A model generated the notes under the pieces. That model was given only the letters and a program-made list of their open reading frames with translations. It ran no database searches and had not been told where the DNA came from. Below, one piece after another: positions 1-11,661 of a DNA stretch of 64,000 bases; within the stretch, counting starts at the first letter, position 1; each line of letters opens with the position of its first letter. This stretch comes from Stenotrophomonas maltophilia. GTDB taxonomy: Bacteria; Pseudomonadota; Gammaproteobacteria; Xanthomonadales; Xanthomonadaceae. The translations under genes were made by a program, and so were the position numbers. The stretch lies in assembly GCF_002799155.1 (NCBI RefSeq), contig NZ_NERD01000002.1, positions 124,001-188,000 on the forward strand. Reading direction: 5' to 3'.

Positions 1-646
1 CATCGCCGTGTTCGTGGCGGCGGTGATGGATGGCCTGGACGGGCGCGTGGCGCGCCTGACCGGCACCAGCAGTGAATTCGGCGTGCAGTACGACTCGCTG
101 GCCGACCTGGTCAGCTTCGGCATGGCCCCGGCGCTGGTGATGTACCACTGGTCGCTGTCGTGGCTGAAGTTCGACGATCCGCTGCTCGGCCGCGTCGGCT
201 GGGCCGTGGCCTTCCTGTATGCGGCCTGCGCGGCACTGCGCCTGGCCCGCTTCAATACCCAGGTGGCGGTGGTCGACAAGCGCTGGTTCGTCGGCCTGGC
301 CAGCCCGGCTGCAGCGGGCCTGATGATGTCCTTCGTCTGGGCGTTCGCCGATGGCAACCTGGGCTGGGACGGCAACCAGCTGCGCTACGTGGCGCTGGCG
401 GTGACGATCATCGCTGCACTGCTGATGGTCAGCCGCATCCGCTTCTGGAGCTTCAAGGGCGGCGGTGCCAAGGGTACCCGTTCGGACCGCGTGCCGTTCC
501 TGGTGCTGGCCCTGGTGCCGGTGGCCATCGCCATTGCGGTCATCGACCTGCCGCGCGTGCTGTTCGCGGTCGGCATCCTGTACGCCTTGTCCGGCCCGGT
601 GATGTGGGCCGTGCAGCGCCTGCGCAAGAAGCCCGAGGCCGCGTGA
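1..646 (+). CDS. pssA: CDP-diacylglycerol-serine O-phosphatidyltransferase, 5'-truncated by the window
   Basis: Inner-membrane enzyme that makes phosphatidylserine from CDP-diacylglycerol and L-serine, the precursor of phosphatidylethanolamine. The reading frame is already open at base 2, so the N-terminus lies outside the window. The CDP-alcohol phosphotransferase signature D-x2-DG-x2-AR-x8-G-x3-D-x3-D is complete near the start (DGLDGRVAR, then GVQYDSLAD). Several hydrophobic helices follow, and the tail is basic (RLRKKPEAA). This fits the membrane-embedded type II PssA rather than the phospholipase-D-like E. coli type. The stop overlaps the GTG of the next gene (GTGA), indicating translational coupling with the holD-like and rimI genes. 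Phosphatidylglycerophosphate synthase shares the motif, but the helix pattern fits PssA better. Confidence 0.88.
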   Translation, partial: IAVFVAAVMDGLDGRVARLTGTSSEFGVQYDSLADLVSFGMAPALVMYHWSLSWLKFDDPLLGRVGWAVAFLYAACAALRLARFNTQVAVVDKRWFVGLASPAAAGLMMSFVWAFADGNLGWDGNQLRYVALAVTIIAALLMVSRIRFWSFKGGGAKGTRSDRVPFLVLALVPVAIAIAVIDLPRVLFAVGILYALSGPVMWAVQRLRKKPEAA

Positions 647-1146
647 GCCAGGACCTGCCCGTGCTGTGGTCACCGGCCCAGCAGGCCTGGCTGCAGGCCA
701 TGGGTTACACCGTCTATCACGACGGCCAGCTGGCCACCGAGCTGGATGCCGCGCTGCAGCTGAGCGTGGCCGAAGCCGAGGCCAGCGTCGCCGCGCCGGA
801 ACCGGTGCGGGCCCCCGTGCTATCGCGCGAACCGCATGCCGGGCCGGCGCCCGCAGCCCGGCAGGAACGCCCGGCACCGCCGGGCCGCGAAACGCCGGTC
901 AGCGCCCCGGATACCGTGCCGGCGTCTCAGCGCCCGATGCCCAGCGGCAACGCACGCCAGCCGGTGGTCCGCCTGCCGGATCGCCTGCAGATCGCGTTGC
1001 TGCGTGCGTCCGGCTGCAACCCGAACGACCCGGCGACGCAGCGGCTGATGGAAAGCTGGCCGCTGGACCAGCTGCGCCGCGACCCAGCCGCCAAGCGTGC
1101 GTTGTGGCCGCAGTTGCGTGCCCTGCGCAAGCGGGGCACGCCATGA
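643..1146 (+). CDS. holD: Probable DNA polymerase III psi subunit (HolD-like), divergent
   Basis: A 167-residue protein with a GTG start overlapping the pssA stop; its own stop overlaps the rimI ATG. The N-terminus (WSPAQQAWLQAMGYTVY) is followed by a low-complexity Pro/Ala/Arg linker at about residues 45-110. The C-terminus (LDQLRRDPAAKRALWPQLR) resembles the C-terminal helix of E. coli HolD (LTDLRANPTARAALWQQI), and a tryptophan plus L-x-x-L/M-G near the N-terminus also occurs in HolD. In E. coli holD lies directly upstream of rimI, exactly as here. Psi joins chi (HolC, encoded at 5715-6140) to the clamp loader. The homology rests on a short motif and synteny, so it is inference; the alternative is an uncharacterised xanthomonad protein. 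Confidence 0.6.
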   Translation: MSQDLPVLWSPAQQAWLQAMGYTVYHDGQLATELDAALQLSVAEAEASVAAPEPVRAPVLSREPHAGPAPAARQERPAPPGRETPVSAPDTVPASQRPMPSGNARQPVVRLPDRLQIALLRASGCNPNDPATQRLMESWPLDQLRRDPAAKRALWPQLRALRKRGTP

Positions 1147-1640
1147 GCGCGGTGACCCGGCCCGGCCCGGTCAGCCTGCGCGCGCTGCGCGAGAGCGACC
1201 TCAACGCCGTGATGGCGATCGAGCTGCGGGGCTACCCTTTTCCCTGGACCCGCGGCATCTTCATCGACTGCCTGCGCGCCGGCTATCCCGGCCTGGCGAT
1301 GGAGCGCGATGGCCTGCTGATCGGCTATGGCGTGCTCAGCATCGCCGCCGATGAAGCGCACGTGCTGAACATCTGCATCGATCCGCTGGCGCAGTCGCGC
1401 GGGCTGGGGCGCCAGCTGCTGCGCGCGCTGGTGCAGCTGGCCGCCGACCGCGGCGCACAGCGCGTGTTCCTGGAAGTGCGTCCGTCCAACACGCCGGCGC
1501 TGGCGCTGTACCACAGCGAAGGCTTCAACGAGATCGGCCGCCGCCCGCGCTACTACCCGGCTGCACAGGGCCGCGAGGATGCGGTGGTGATGGCGATCGA
1601 ACTGGTCGACGGCGACCTGCAGGCAATGCCGCCGCTGTAA
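1143..1640 (+). CDS. rimI: Ribosomal protein S18 alanine N-acetyltransferase RimI
   Basis: A 165-residue single-domain GNAT acetyltransferase expected to acetylate the N-terminal alanine of ribosomal protein S18 using acetyl-CoA. Visible family features are AIELRGYPFPWTRGIF near the N-terminus (RimI has E-x-x-x-FPW), the acetyl-CoA-binding loop SRGLGRQLL, FLEVRPSNTPALALYHSEGF (the V-R-x-S-N-x-x-A-x-x-LY block of RimI) and GRRPRYYP near the C-terminus. The ATG overlaps the upstream stop (ATGA), so it is the third gene of the pssA-holD-rimI unit. It ends shortly before a GC-rich hairpin that separates it from a convergent gene. Confidence 0.93.
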   Translation: MSAVTRPGPVSLRALRESDLNAVMAIELRGYPFPWTRGIFIDCLRAGYPGLAMERDGLLIGYGVLSIAADEAHVLNICIDPLAQSRGLGRQLLRALVQLAADRGAQRVFLEVRPSNTPALALYHSEGFNEIGRRPRYYPAAQGREDAVVMAIELVDGDLQAMPPL

Positions 1641-1652
1641 CGGGGAATGGTT

Positions 1653-1669
1653 GCCGGCCAGCGGCCGGC
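1653..1669. repeat. GC hairpin between convergent rimI and EamA genes
   Basis: A 7-bp perfect stem (gccggcc/ggccggc) with a 3-base agc loop lies in the short gap between two convergent genes. The same hairpin, with a flanking GTAG on the minus strand, recurs at 15019-15041, so this is probably a degenerate SMAG/REP unit acting as a bidirectional 3'-end structure. No T-tract follows. Confidence 0.5.
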
Positions 1670-1685
1670 GCGCCCGATGCGCCGC

Positions 1686-2507
1686 TCACGCCAGCCGCAA
1701 CGCCAGCACACCGCCGACGATGAGCGCCGCTGCCAGCCAGCGCGCACGCGGTATGCGTTCGCGCAGCAGGAACACCGAAATCAGCAGCGCGAACAGGATC
1801 GAGGATTCGCGCAGCGCCGAGACCATCGCCACCGGCGCCTGGGTCATCGCCCACAGGGCCATCCCGTAAGAGGCCGTGGTGCCGACGCCACCGGCCAGGC
1901 CCAGCGGCCAATGCTGCCGCGCATAGTCCAGCACCACGCCGCCGCGGGTGTACAACGCCCACAGCGGCAGCGGAATGCCCGACAGCAGGAACAACCACAG
2001 CGTGTAGCTGAGCGCGCTGCCTGACTGCCGCGCGCCTTGCGCATCGACCAGGGTGTAGGTGGCGATCATTGCCGCGGTCAGCAGCGGCAGGCGCAGCTGG
2101 CCGCCACGCGCCCCCAGTGCCATGCACAGGATGCCGGTGCTTACCAGCACCACGCCCAGCCACGCTGCGGCGGGCAAGGCCTCACCGAGCAGGGTGCCCG
2201 CCAGTGCGACCAGGATCGGCGCGCTGCCACGCATCAGCGGATAGGCCAGGCTCATGTCGACCTGCTGGTAACAGCGTGCGACCAGCCCGTAATACGTCAC
2301 CTGCAGCAGTACCGACGCGCCGAGCCACGGCCAGCTCCGTGCGGCCGGCAAGGGCAGGAAGCCCAGGGCGGCGGCCGACAACAGCGCGGCACTGCCGGTG
2401 ACCAGCACCGTGCCAAGGAACTTGTCCGGTCCACGTTTGACGATCGCATTCCAGCTGGCATGCAGCGCGGCTGCGGCGAGAACCAGCAGGAAGATGGAAA
2501 GCGGCAT
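1686..2507 (-). CDS. EamA/DMT-family membrane transporter
   Basis: A 273-residue, very hydrophobic protein with about ten predicted helices in two EamA repeats, typical of drug/metabolite transporter exporters. It starts MPLSIFLLVLAAAALHASWNA, where the HASWN motif after helix 1 is common in one EamA subgroup. The second repeat begins around LLTAAMIATYTLVDA, and the last helix ends at ALIVGGVLALRLA. I chose the ATG at 2507 because upstream in-frame codons translate repeat-like intergenic sequence. It is convergent with rimI and separated from valS by a terminator-like hairpin. The substrate cannot be read from sequence. Confidence 0.85.
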   Translation of the reverse strand: MPLSIFLLVLAAAALHASWNAIVKRGPDKFLGTVLVTGSAALLSAAALGFLPLPAARSWPWLGASVLLQVTYYGLVARCYQQVDMSLAYPLMRGSAPILVALAGTLLGEALPAAAWLGVVLVSTGILCMALGARGGQLRLPLLTAAMIATYTLVDAQGARQSGSALSYTLWLFLLSGIPLPLWALYTRGGVVLDYARQHWPLGLAGGVGTTASYGMALWAMTQAPVAMVSALRESSILFALLISVFLLRERIPRARWLAAALIVGGVLALRLA

Positions 2508-2534
2508 CCGGTGATGATGCCATGCCGGGGAAAT

Positions 2535-2563
2535 GGAAACGCCGGGCATTGCCCGGCGTTTCC
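2535..2563. terminator. Long perfect hairpin between valS and the EamA gene
   Basis: A 13-bp perfect inverted repeat (ggaaacgccgggc/gcccggcgtttcc) has a 3-base loop and A/T-rich stem ends. In either direction the end of the stem supplies a short run of T, so it is a good candidate terminator for valS, which reads leftward into it. Confidence 0.65.
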
Positions 2564-2600
2564 GATGCCGCTTCGGTGGGTGCCAACCTTTCCCGCCGTG

Positions 2601-2624
2601 GTAGGTGCCAACCTTGGTTGGCAC
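2601..2624. repeat. SMAG (GTAG-headed REP) hairpin
   Basis: GTAG is followed by the 9-bp inverted repeat gtgccaacc/ggttggcac with a tt loop. This GTAG-plus-hairpin layout is that of Stenotrophomonas SMAG/REP units. A degenerate partial copy of the left arm (ggtgccaacc) lies about 25 bp upstream. It sits just past the valS stop and probably protects or shapes the valS mRNA 3' end. Confidence 0.75.
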
Positions 2625-2641
2625 GCACCAGAGCGCGGCGC

Positions 2642-5470
<2,829 letters not shown>

Positions 5471-5503
5471 GCGGGGGAACCGGTAATCAAGGCGGAAGGG
5501 AGA

Positions 5504-5695
5504 TCAGCGCGAACCGAGGGCGCGCCGGATCTTCTGGTCGGTGTGGTACTGGCTGACCGCGTAGGCGGCCCAGATGGCAGCAGGCAACCAGCCGATCAGG
5601 GTGATCTGCAGGATCAGGCAGACGATGCCGGCCAGCGGTCGGCCGATGGTGAAAAAAGACAGCCAGGGAAGAATCAGGGCGATCAGCAGGCGCAT
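5504..5695 (-). CDS. YqaE/Pmp3-family small membrane protein
   Basis: A 63-residue protein with two hydrophobic helices (LLIALILPWLSFFTIG and AGIVCLILQITLIGWLPAAIWA) and a short polar tail (YHTDQKIRRALGSR). This matches the Pmp3/YqaE proteolipid family, linked in other organisms to membrane potential and stress. A TTG codon lies immediately upstream, but the ATG at 5695 is preceded by GAGGA at suitable spacing and is preferred. It lies between holC and valS in what looks like one leftward transcription unit. Its molecular function is unknown. Confidence 0.75.
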   Translation of the reverse strand: MRLLIALILPWLSFFTIGRPLAGIVCLILQITLIGWLPAAIWAAYAVSQYHTDQKIRRALGSR

Positions 5696-5714
5696 CAAGG
5701 GGTCCTCGCCGGGT

Positions 5715-6140
5715 TTACATGTCGTGCTTGTTCAGGTCGTAACCGGCGGCCTTGTACTGGCGCCAGCGCTCGCGCAATGGTTCGCGCGCTTCCGGATCGG
5801 CCGGAACCACCTCCAGCACGCGCTCGCACTGGCCCAGCCAGGGCTCGTCGCGCAGGTTGATCACCAGCGGGCGCGCCGGTGCCTCGGTGCCGGGCACGGC
5901 GATCAGCACCAGGGCCTCTTCCTCGTCCATGTCCTCGCCGGCGATCTGGTGCGGGATGTAGGCATCGTTGTCGAACGCCCACAGCAGCTCGTCCAGTTCC
6001 TCGGCCTGGGCCTGGTCACGGGCCAGCACCAGGGTGAACAGCCCGGCGTCATTGGCCTTGCGTGCCAGCTCGCAGACCAGGCGCAACGGCTCGGTCAGGA
6101 AGCGGGGCTTGGCAATCAGGTAGAAGTCGGCGCGGGGCAT
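5715..6140 (-). CDS. holC: DNA polymerase III chi subunit
   Basis: A 141-residue HolC protein (E. coli chi has 147). Chi links the clamp-loader psi subunit to single-stranded DNA-binding protein at the replication fork. Features include the N-terminal ADFYLIAKP strand, the CELARKANDAGLFTLVLARDQAQAEELDELLWAFDNDAYIPHQ block, in which an L-W-x-F motif followed by F-I/IPH is characteristic of chi, and a C-terminal helix with R-x-R-W-x-x-YKAAGYDLNKHDM. It is transcribed from pepA toward valS, the conserved pepA-holC-valS order of gammaproteobacteria. Its partner psi is proposed at 643-1146. Confidence 0.94.
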   Translation of the reverse strand: MPRADFYLIAKPRFLTEPLRLVCELARKANDAGLFTLVLARDQAQAEELDELLWAFDNDAYIPHQIAGEDMDEEEALVLIAVPGTEAPARPLVINLRDEPWLGQCERVLEVVPADPEAREPLRERWRQYKAAGYDLNKHDM

Positions 6141-6222
6141 GGCAGGGTCCGGGTCAGGCAGGGGCCCGGCAGTGCCGGGCGAGGCCCTGGCCGGCGCAGG
6201 CCGGCCAGGGTCGGGTACGGCA

Positions 6223-7701
6223 TCAGGCGCGGGCGGCCTGGTCCAGCAGCCACTGGCTCAGCAGGCCGACCGGGCGGCCGGTGGCCATGCCACGCTTGCC
6301 TTCATCGCTGGCCACGCCGGCGATGTCCAGGTGGGCCCAGCGCTGGCCTTCGGCGAAGCGCGACAGGAAGCAGCCAGCGGTGATCGCACCGGCCCAGCGG
6401 CCGCCGATGTTGTAGACGTCGGCGAAGGTCGAATCCAGCATCGGCTGGTACTCGTCCCACAGCGGCAGGCGCCAGGCGCGGTCGAACACGTGCTCGCCCG
6501 CGGCCAGCAGCTCGTTGGCCAGGTCGTCGTGCTTGCTCATCAGGCCGGCGGTCTGGTGGCCCAGGGCGACCATGCAGGCACCGGTCAGGGTGGCGACGTC
6601 GACCAGCGCGGCCGGCTCGAAGCGCTGCGCGTAGGTCAGCGCGTCGCACAGGATCAGGCGGCCCTCGGCGTCGGTGTTGCCGACTTCGATGGTCTTGCCC
6701 GACATCGAGGTGATCACGTCGGACGGACGGTAGGCGTTGCCGTCGATGGCGTTCTCCACCGCCGGCACCACCACCACCAGGTTCAGCGGCAGCTTGGCCT
6801 TGACTGCGGCGACGAAGGTGCCGATGACGTTGGCGCCACCGCACATGTCGTACTTCATCTCTTCGATGCCGCCCTGGGTCTTCAGGTTGACGCCACCGGT
6901 ATCGAAGGTGATGCCCTTGCCGACCAGCACATACGGCTTGGCGTCGCCGCCATTGTTCCACTTCAGCACGACCAGGCGCGGGCGGTTGGCCGAACCACGG
7001 GCCACGGCCAGCAGCGAGCCCATGCCCAGCGCTTCCATCTGGTGCTCGTCGAGGATCTCGGCTTCGGCGCCTTCGTGTTCGCCGGCGAACTTCACGCCCA
7101 CTTCGGCCAGATAGGCCGGGGTGCAGTAGTTCGGCGGCAGATTGCCCAGTTCGCGGGCGAACTCGACACCGGCGGCGATGGCCTGGCCCTGGGCCAGCGC
7201 CTGGGCGTCGTCACCGGCCACGGCCAGCTGGGCCAGGCCGGCATCGTCGGCCTTCTTCTTGCCCAGGGTGGCGGTGTAGCGGTAAGCGGCGTGATCGGCG
7301 GCAATCACCGCCTGGCGGATCGCCCAGGCCGCGTCGCGGTCCTTGATGGCTACTTCGGACAGGGTGAACAGTGCGCTGCGGGCAGCACCGGCCTTCAGCG
7401 CGCGCACGGCGTCGCCGATGGCCTTCAGGTATTGCGGCACGCCGAAACGGGCGGCTTCGCCGAGGCCGACCACCAGCACGCGCGGGGCAGACACGCCCGG
7501 CAGGTCGTGCAGCAGGGTGGTGACGCCGGTCTTGCCGGACAGGTCGCCGCGCTGGGCCAGGGCGGCCAGGCGGCCACCACTGGCGGCGTCCAGGGCCTGC
7601 GCAGCCGGAGTCAGGGTATGGTCGGCATACGCGCCGACCACCAAGCAATCAACGGTGGCGGTGGCCGGAGCAACGTGGTTCAGGGTGAATTCGAGGGCCA
7701 T
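6223..7701 (-). CDS. pepA: Leucyl aminopeptidase (M17), PepA
   Basis: A 492-residue cytosolic M17 metallo-aminopeptidase that removes N-terminal leucine and other residues. The family signature [17 protein letters not shown], contributing metal ligands and the catalytic arginine, is intact, as is [15 protein letters not shown] with its metal-binding lysine and aspartate. The ATG at 7701 ([12 protein letters not shown]) is chosen over an upstream in-frame codon that would run into the divergent promoter region. In E. coli PepA is also a DNA-binding accessory factor for XerCD recombination; whether that holds here is unknown, although xerD lies 3 kb away. It is divergent from lptF with 104 bp between the starts. 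Confidence 0.96.
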   Translation of the reverse strand: MALEFTLNHVAPATATVDCLVVGAYADHTLTPAAQALDAASGGRLAALAQRGDLSGKTGVTTLLHDLPGVSAPRVLVVGLGEAARFGVPQYLKAIGDAVRALKAGAARSALFTLSEVAIKDRDAAWAIRQAVIAADHAAYRYTATLGKKKADDAGLAQLAVAGDDAQALAQGQAIAAGVEFARELGNLPPNYCTPAYLAEVGVKFAGEHEGAEAEILDEHQMEALGMGSLLAVARGSANRPRLVVLKWNNGGDAKPYVLVGKGITFDTGGVNLKTQGGIEEMKYDMCGGANVIGTFVAAVKAKLPLNLVVVVPAVENAIDGNAYRPSDVITSMSGKTIEVGNTDAEGRLILCDALTYAQRFEPAALVDVATLTGACMVALGHQTAGLMSKHDDLANELLAAGEHVFDRAWRLPLWDEYQPMLDSTFADVYNIGGRWAGAITAGCFLSRFAEGQRWAHLDIAGVASDEGKRGMATGRPVGLLSQWLLDQAARA

Positions 7702-7726
7702 TGAGCAGATTCCATTGGCGAGTCCG

Positions 7727-7732
7727 TACAAT
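7727..7732 (+). promoter_or_regulatory. Candidate -10 element for lptFG
   Basis: TACAAT lies about 74 bp upstream of the lptF ATG in the divergent pepA-lptF gap. No convincing -35 hexamer sits at the usual spacing. The same TACAAT hexamer precedes purL and glyA in this window, which mildly supports it. Weak call. Confidence 0.3.
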
Positions 7733-7805
7733 CGCAGGCCGTTTACGCCCAGACAGTAGACTGGGCGGCACCGCGAACGAACCCCAGAGTTTAAACCACC
7801 GCCCC

Positions 7806-8888
7806 ATGCTGAAGCTCGACCGATACCTGCTGGGCGATTTCGTCCAGAGTTTCCTGGCTACCCTGATCGTCCTGCTGGTGGTCAGCGTGGGCGGCGTGCT
7901 GGTGGACATCCTTGGCAACATTGCCGACGGGCGCCTGCCGGCCAAGCTGCTGTTCTCCCAGCTGGGCCTGCAGTTCATCGCCTACCTGCCGCTGATCCTG
8001 CCGCTGGCGCTGATGCTGGGCCTGCTGCTGGCCATCGCCCGCCTGTACCGCGACTCGGAGATGGCGGTCATCACCGCCATTGGCGTGGGGCCCAAGCGGC
8101 TGCTGCGGCCGCTGCTGATGCTGGTGGTACCGGTGGTGCTGCTGGTCGGCACCTGCTCGCTGTGGCTGGGCCCGTGGGCCGGCCGGGTGGCCGAGCAGAT
8201 GATCATCGAGGCCAACCGCAGCGTGCTGATGGCCGGCCTGGAGCCGGGCCGCTTCACACCGCTGCCCAATGGCGGCGTGGTCTATCTGTCCTCGATCTCG
8301 CCCGACGGCACCGAGCTGGGCAAGGTATTCCTGCAGCGGCAGAAGGACGATCGCCTGGAAGTGGTGTCGGCCAACAGCGGCCGCATGTACTTCGAGGGCA
8401 CCCGCCAGCGCTTCCTGGAGCTGGATGACGGCCACCAGGTGGAAGGGCCGGTGGCCGGCGCGCTGGACTACCGCCTGGCGACCTTTGCCCGCAACGATGT
8501 GGCCCTGCCCGATGGCGCACAGACCCGCACCGAGGACGACCCGGAACTGATGCCAACCCTGGAGCTGATCGGCGATGCGCGGCCGCAGGCACAGGCCCAG
8601 CTGCACCGCCGCCTGGCACCGCCGCTGATCGCGCTGGCCTTCGCCCTGCTGACCGTGCCGCTGGGCCGCAGCTCGCCGCGCCAGCAGCGCTACGGGCGCA
8701 TGATGCTGGCGCTGCTGGCCTACATGGTAGGGACCAACCTGACCTTCATCGGCGCCGGCTGGATCGCCGACGGCAAGATTCCCGGCGCGCTTGGCCTGTG
8801 GTGGCTGACCCTGCCGCTGCTGGCATTGGCCATCTGGATGTACGTGCGTGATGGCCGCCTGGCCCGCACGAAGGGAGCCCGCGCATGA
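7806..8888 (+). CDS. lptF: LPS export ABC transporter permease LptF
   Basis: A 360-residue inner-membrane permease of the LptB2FG complex that extracts lipopolysaccharide from the inner membrane and passes it to the LptC-LptA bridge. YjgP/YjgQ family layout: N-terminal [26 protein letters not shown] (helix 1), helices 2-3 around residues 55-125, a large periplasmic jelly-roll domain from about 130 to 270 ([25 protein letters not shown]), then three C-terminal helices. A D-L-x-R-L-A-P-P block precedes helix 4 ([23 protein letters not shown]). The stop overlaps the lptG start (ATGA), so the two subunits are co-translated. Confidence 0.95.
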   Translation: MLKLDRYLLGDFVQSFLATLIVLLVVSVGGVLVDILGNIADGRLPAKLLFSQLGLQFIAYLPLILPLALMLGLLLAIARLYRDSEMAVITAIGVGPKRLLRPLLMLVVPVVLLVGTCSLWLGPWAGRVAEQMIIEANRSVLMAGLEPGRFTPLPNGGVVYLSSISPDGTELGKVFLQRQKDDRLEVVSANSGRMYFEGTRQRFLELDDGHQVEGPVAGALDYRLATFARNDVALPDGAQTRTEDDPELMPTLELIGDARPQAQAQLHRRLAPPLIALAFALLTVPLGRSSPRQQRYGRMMLALLAYMVGTNLTFIGAGWIADGKIPGALGLWWLTLPLLALAIWMYVRDGRLARTKGARA

Positions 8889-9991
8889 AGCTGCGCCCGA
8901 TGCGTTTCGACTTCTACCTGGGTCGTGCGGTGTTCACCACCGTGCTGCTCACCTGGGCCGTGCTGACCGGCCTGGACGTGGTGATGGCCTTCTCCGGTGA
9001 GTTCAAGGACATCGGCAAGAACGGCTACACGCTGGGGCATGCTGCGGCGTGGGTGCTGTACACCGTGCCCCGCCGTGCCTACACCTTCTTCCCTACCGCG
9101 GCAGTGATCGGCGCGCTGATGGGGCTGGGCCAGCTGGCCGCCACCTCCGAGCTGACCGCGCTGCGCGCGCTGGGCCTGTCGCGCAAGCGCCTGAGCGTGT
9201 CGGTGGCGATCGCCCTGTCGCTGCTGACCGCGGTGATGGTGCTCAGCGCCGAGACGCTGGGGCCATGGGGCCAGGACCGCGCCGATGCGCTCAAATCCAG
9301 CGCCAAGTGGGGGCGGGATATCTCCACCACCCGCTATTCCGGTCTGTGGGCACGCGAGGGCGATACGTTCCTCAACGCGCAGAGCGGCGAGGAACAGCTG
9401 GTCGGTGACAAGGGAACCCGGTTGATCCTGCGCGACGTGCGTCTGTACCGCATCGCCGAGGATGGCCGGATTGCCTCGTTGACCCACGCCGCCACGGTCG
9501 AGCACGACAAGGACGGCTGGGCGCTGACCGGGGTGCGTCGAGACACCTTCGGCGAGCGCTCGGCAACCCGCCAGGAAGTGGCGCGTGAACCCTGGAACTC
9601 GAAGCTGGATCCTGCCGCGCTGGCGACCGGCATCGCCAAGCCGCGCAACCTGAGCGTAGCCGAGCTGAGCACCAGCATTGCCTACCGCGAGCGCAACGGG
9701 CTGGATGCGCGTGATTTCGAGGATGTGTACTGGAGCCGTTGGTTCTACCCGGTGAACGTGCTGGCGCTGTGCCTGGCGGCGGTGCCGTTCGCGTTTGGTT
9801 CGCTGCGCAGTGGCGGCATGGGCAAGCGCCTGTTCCTGGGCATCCTGTTCGCGCTGGGCTTCTGGCTGCTGCAGCTGTTCTTCGGCCGCATGGCCGGTGC
9901 GCTGAAGTTCGATTACCGCATTGCCTATGCGCTGCCACCGATCGTGATGCTGGCGGTGTCCGGCCTGCTGTTCCGGCGCAAGTCGGGCTGA
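8885..9991 (+). CDS. lptG: LPS export ABC transporter permease LptG
   Basis: A 368-residue partner of LptF. Helix 1 is FTTVLLTWAVLTGLDVVMAF, and the coupling-helix region TSELTALRALGLSRKRLSVSVAIAL is typical of LptG (E-L-x-A-L-R-A-x-G). A periplasmic domain of about 190 residues follows, then YWSRWFYPVNVLALCLAAVPFAFGSLRSGGMGKRLFLGILFALGF, matching the conserved FY-P-x-x-F...P-F-x-x-x-R-x-x-x-x-G-x-R pattern. It overlaps lptF by four bases. An SMAG hairpin lies just past its stop and may form the mRNA 3' end. Confidence 0.95.
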   Translation: MKLRPMRFDFYLGRAVFTTVLLTWAVLTGLDVVMAFSGEFKDIGKNGYTLGHAAAWVLYTVPRRAYTFFPTAAVIGALMGLGQLAATSELTALRALGLSRKRLSVSVAIALSLLTAVMVLSAETLGPWGQDRADALKSSAKWGRDISTTRYSGLWAREGDTFLNAQSGEEQLVGDKGTRLILRDVRLYRIAEDGRIASLTHAATVEHDKDGWALTGVRRDTFGERSATRQEVAREPWNSKLDPAALATGIAKPRNLSVAELSTSIAYRERNGLDARDFEDVYWSRWFYPVNVLALCLAAVPFAFGSLRSGGMGKRLFLGILFALGFWLLQLFFGRMAGALKFDYRIAYALPPIVMLAVSGLLFRRKSG

Positions 9992-10013
9992 TTCTGGTTG
10001 TTGTAGCGTTGTT

Positions 10014-10037
10014 GTAGCCGAGCCTGTGCTCGGCTAC
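10014..10037. repeat. SMAG hairpin between lptG and the RDD gene
   Basis: GTAG starts a 10-bp perfect inverted repeat (gtagccgagc/gctcggctac) with a 4-base loop, lying between two convergent genes. A GTTGTAG fragment just upstream may be a degenerate neighbour. It probably acts as a bidirectional 3'-end structure. Confidence 0.75.
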
Positions 10038-10047
10038 AGACAGCGCA

Positions 10048-10539
10048 TCACCGCTTCGGCATGCGCACCACGCGGGTGCCACTGGCGCGGTCATGCCAGG
10101 TCAGGCGTTGGCGGTCGACCCAGGCCCACCAGAAACCCAGCCCGCCCAGCAGCAGTGACAGCGTGCCGACCGCGAAGCGCAGCCACAGCTGGCCGATCCG
10201 CAGCGGCGTGCCATCGCTCGATTGCAGTTTCAGCCGCCACGGACGCATGCCCAGCGTCTGTCCGCCACGGCGCCAGCTGGCCGTGGCGTACCACCCCGTG
10301 ATTCCCCAGCACACCGCCCACAGCAGCCACTGCCAGGCACTGAAGGGTGCGATGTTCTCGCGCTGCGCGTGGCCGCTGAAGGTGTAGGCAAGGGTGAACA
10401 GCGTACCGGCCAGCATCCACAGCGCCAGCACCGGCAGTGCGTCGTAGACCATCGCCAGCACGCGCCAGGCCAACAAGGCACGTGGGCGGGGCATTTCGGT
10501 AGCGGCCGCAGGGGCCGTGTCGGTGGCAGGGCGGGACAT
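10048..10539 (-). CDS. RDD-family membrane protein
   Basis: A 163-residue integral membrane protein of unknown role. The RDD-type first helix is [27 protein letters not shown], with R and D at the family positions. A second helix pair is around [17 protein letters not shown], the [19 protein letters not shown] loop matches the family's T-x-G-[KM]-x-x-x-x-L-K-V-x-x-x-G block, and the C-terminus [19 protein letters not shown] has the conserved HD-x-x-x-x-T-x-V. The start chosen gives a short polar N-terminal tail. It lies back to back with xerD (56 bp between starts) and converges on lptG. RDD proteins are often adjacent to unrelated genes, so context says little. Confidence 0.85.
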   Translation of the reverse strand: MSRPATDTAPAAATEMPRPRALLAWRVLAMVYDALPVLALWMLAGTLFTLAYTFSGHAQRENIAPFSAWQWLLWAVCWGITGWYATASWRRGGQTLGMRPWRLKLQSSDGTPLRIGQLWLRFAVGTLSLLLGGLGFWWAWVDRQRLTWHDRASGTRVVRMPKR

Positions 10540-10595
10540 GCGCCGAGCATACGCAAAGCTGGCCGTGCCCGCAGTGGCCCTCGTATCCTGCATGC

Positions 10596-11573
10596 ATGGC
10601 CCTTGTTTCCACCCCCGCCGAACGCCGCCAGCTGGTCCAGCAACTGCCCGAGCTGCGCGCCGACGACAGCGCGCGCATCCAGCGTTTCCTTGATGCGATC
10701 TGGGCCGAGAACGGCCTGGCCCGCGCCACCCTGGACAGCTACCGGCGTGACCTGGAAGGGCTGGCGCGCTGGATGGATGGGCGCGACGGTGGCCTGGCCG
10801 GCATTGAGCGTCCCGGGCTGTTCGATTACCTGGCCTGGCGCACCCGGCATGGCTGGTCGCCGCGCAGCAATGCGCGCCTGCTGTCGGCGCTGCGCGCATT
10901 CTTCGCCGATGGCGTGCGCCGGGGTGAACGCAGCGAGGACCCCAGTGCGCTGCTCGACCCGCCGAAGCTGCCACGGCTGTTGCCCAAGGCGCTGGCCGAA
11001 AGCCAGATCGATGCGCTGCTGGCGGCACCGGACATCGACAGCCCGCTGGGCCTGCGCGATCGCGCCATGCTGGAACTGATGTATGCCGCTGGCCTGCGCG
11101 TGAGCGAGCTGGTGCTGCTGCCTGCGACCGCAGTCAACCTGCGCCAGGGCGTGTTGCGGGTCACCGGCAAGGGCAGCAAGGAACGGCTGGTGCCGCTGGG
11201 CGAGGAATCGCAGCATTGGCTGGAGCGTTACCTGCAGCAGTCGCGGCCTTTGCTGGTCGGGAAGGGCAAGGTGCACGCGCTGGCCGATGGGCAGACGCCG
11301 TTGTTCATCGAGCCGACGCTGCACGCGCTGACCCGGCAGGCGTTCTGGCACCTGGTCAAGCGCCACGCGCAGGTGGCCGGCATCGACCCGGCGCGGATCA
11401 GCCCGCATGGCCTGCGCCACAGTTTCGCCACCCATCTGCTCAACCGCGGTGCCGACCTGCGCGCGCTGCAGATGCTGCTCGGACACAGTTCGTTGTCGAC
11501 CACCCAGATCTACACCCTGGTGGCGCGCGAGCATCTGCAGAAGCTGCACGCCCGCCACCATCCGCGCGGCTGA
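10596..11573 (+). CDS. xerD: Site-specific tyrosine recombinase XerD
   Basis: A 325-residue recombinase that, with XerC, resolves chromosome dimers at dif. The N-terminal SAM-like domain covers about residues 25-110 ([34 protein letters not shown]). The catalytic residues are visible: R in [10 protein letters not shown] in [13 protein letters not shown] and R in [15 protein letters not shown] in [14 protein letters not shown] and the nucleophilic Y in the same block. The phrase [23 protein letters not shown] is XerD-like rather than XerC-like. A dsbC gene follows directly, as in the E. coli xerD-dsbC order. Confidence 0.95.
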   Translation: MALVSTPAERRQLVQQLPELRADDSARIQRFLDAIWAENGLARATLDSYRRDLEGLARWMDGRDGGLAGIERPGLFDYLAWRTRHGWSPRSNARLLSALRAFFADGVRRGERSEDPSALLDPPKLPRLLPKALAESQIDALLAAPDIDSPLGLRDRAMLELMYAAGLRVSELVLLPATAVNLRQGVLRVTGKGSKERLVPLGEESQHWLERYLQQSRPLLVGKGKVHALADGQTPLFIEPTLHALTRQAFWHLVKRHAQVAGIDPARISPHGLRHSFATHLLNRGADLRALQMLLGHSSLSTTQIYTLVAREHLQKLHARHHPRG

Positions 11574-11661
11574 ATCGCTGCCCGGGGCCGTGCCGGGCGT
11601 CGCGGCCCGGCTCCGGTGGCTGTGTCAGAATCCGGGATCTTCTTCTGTTGCGGATCGCTCC

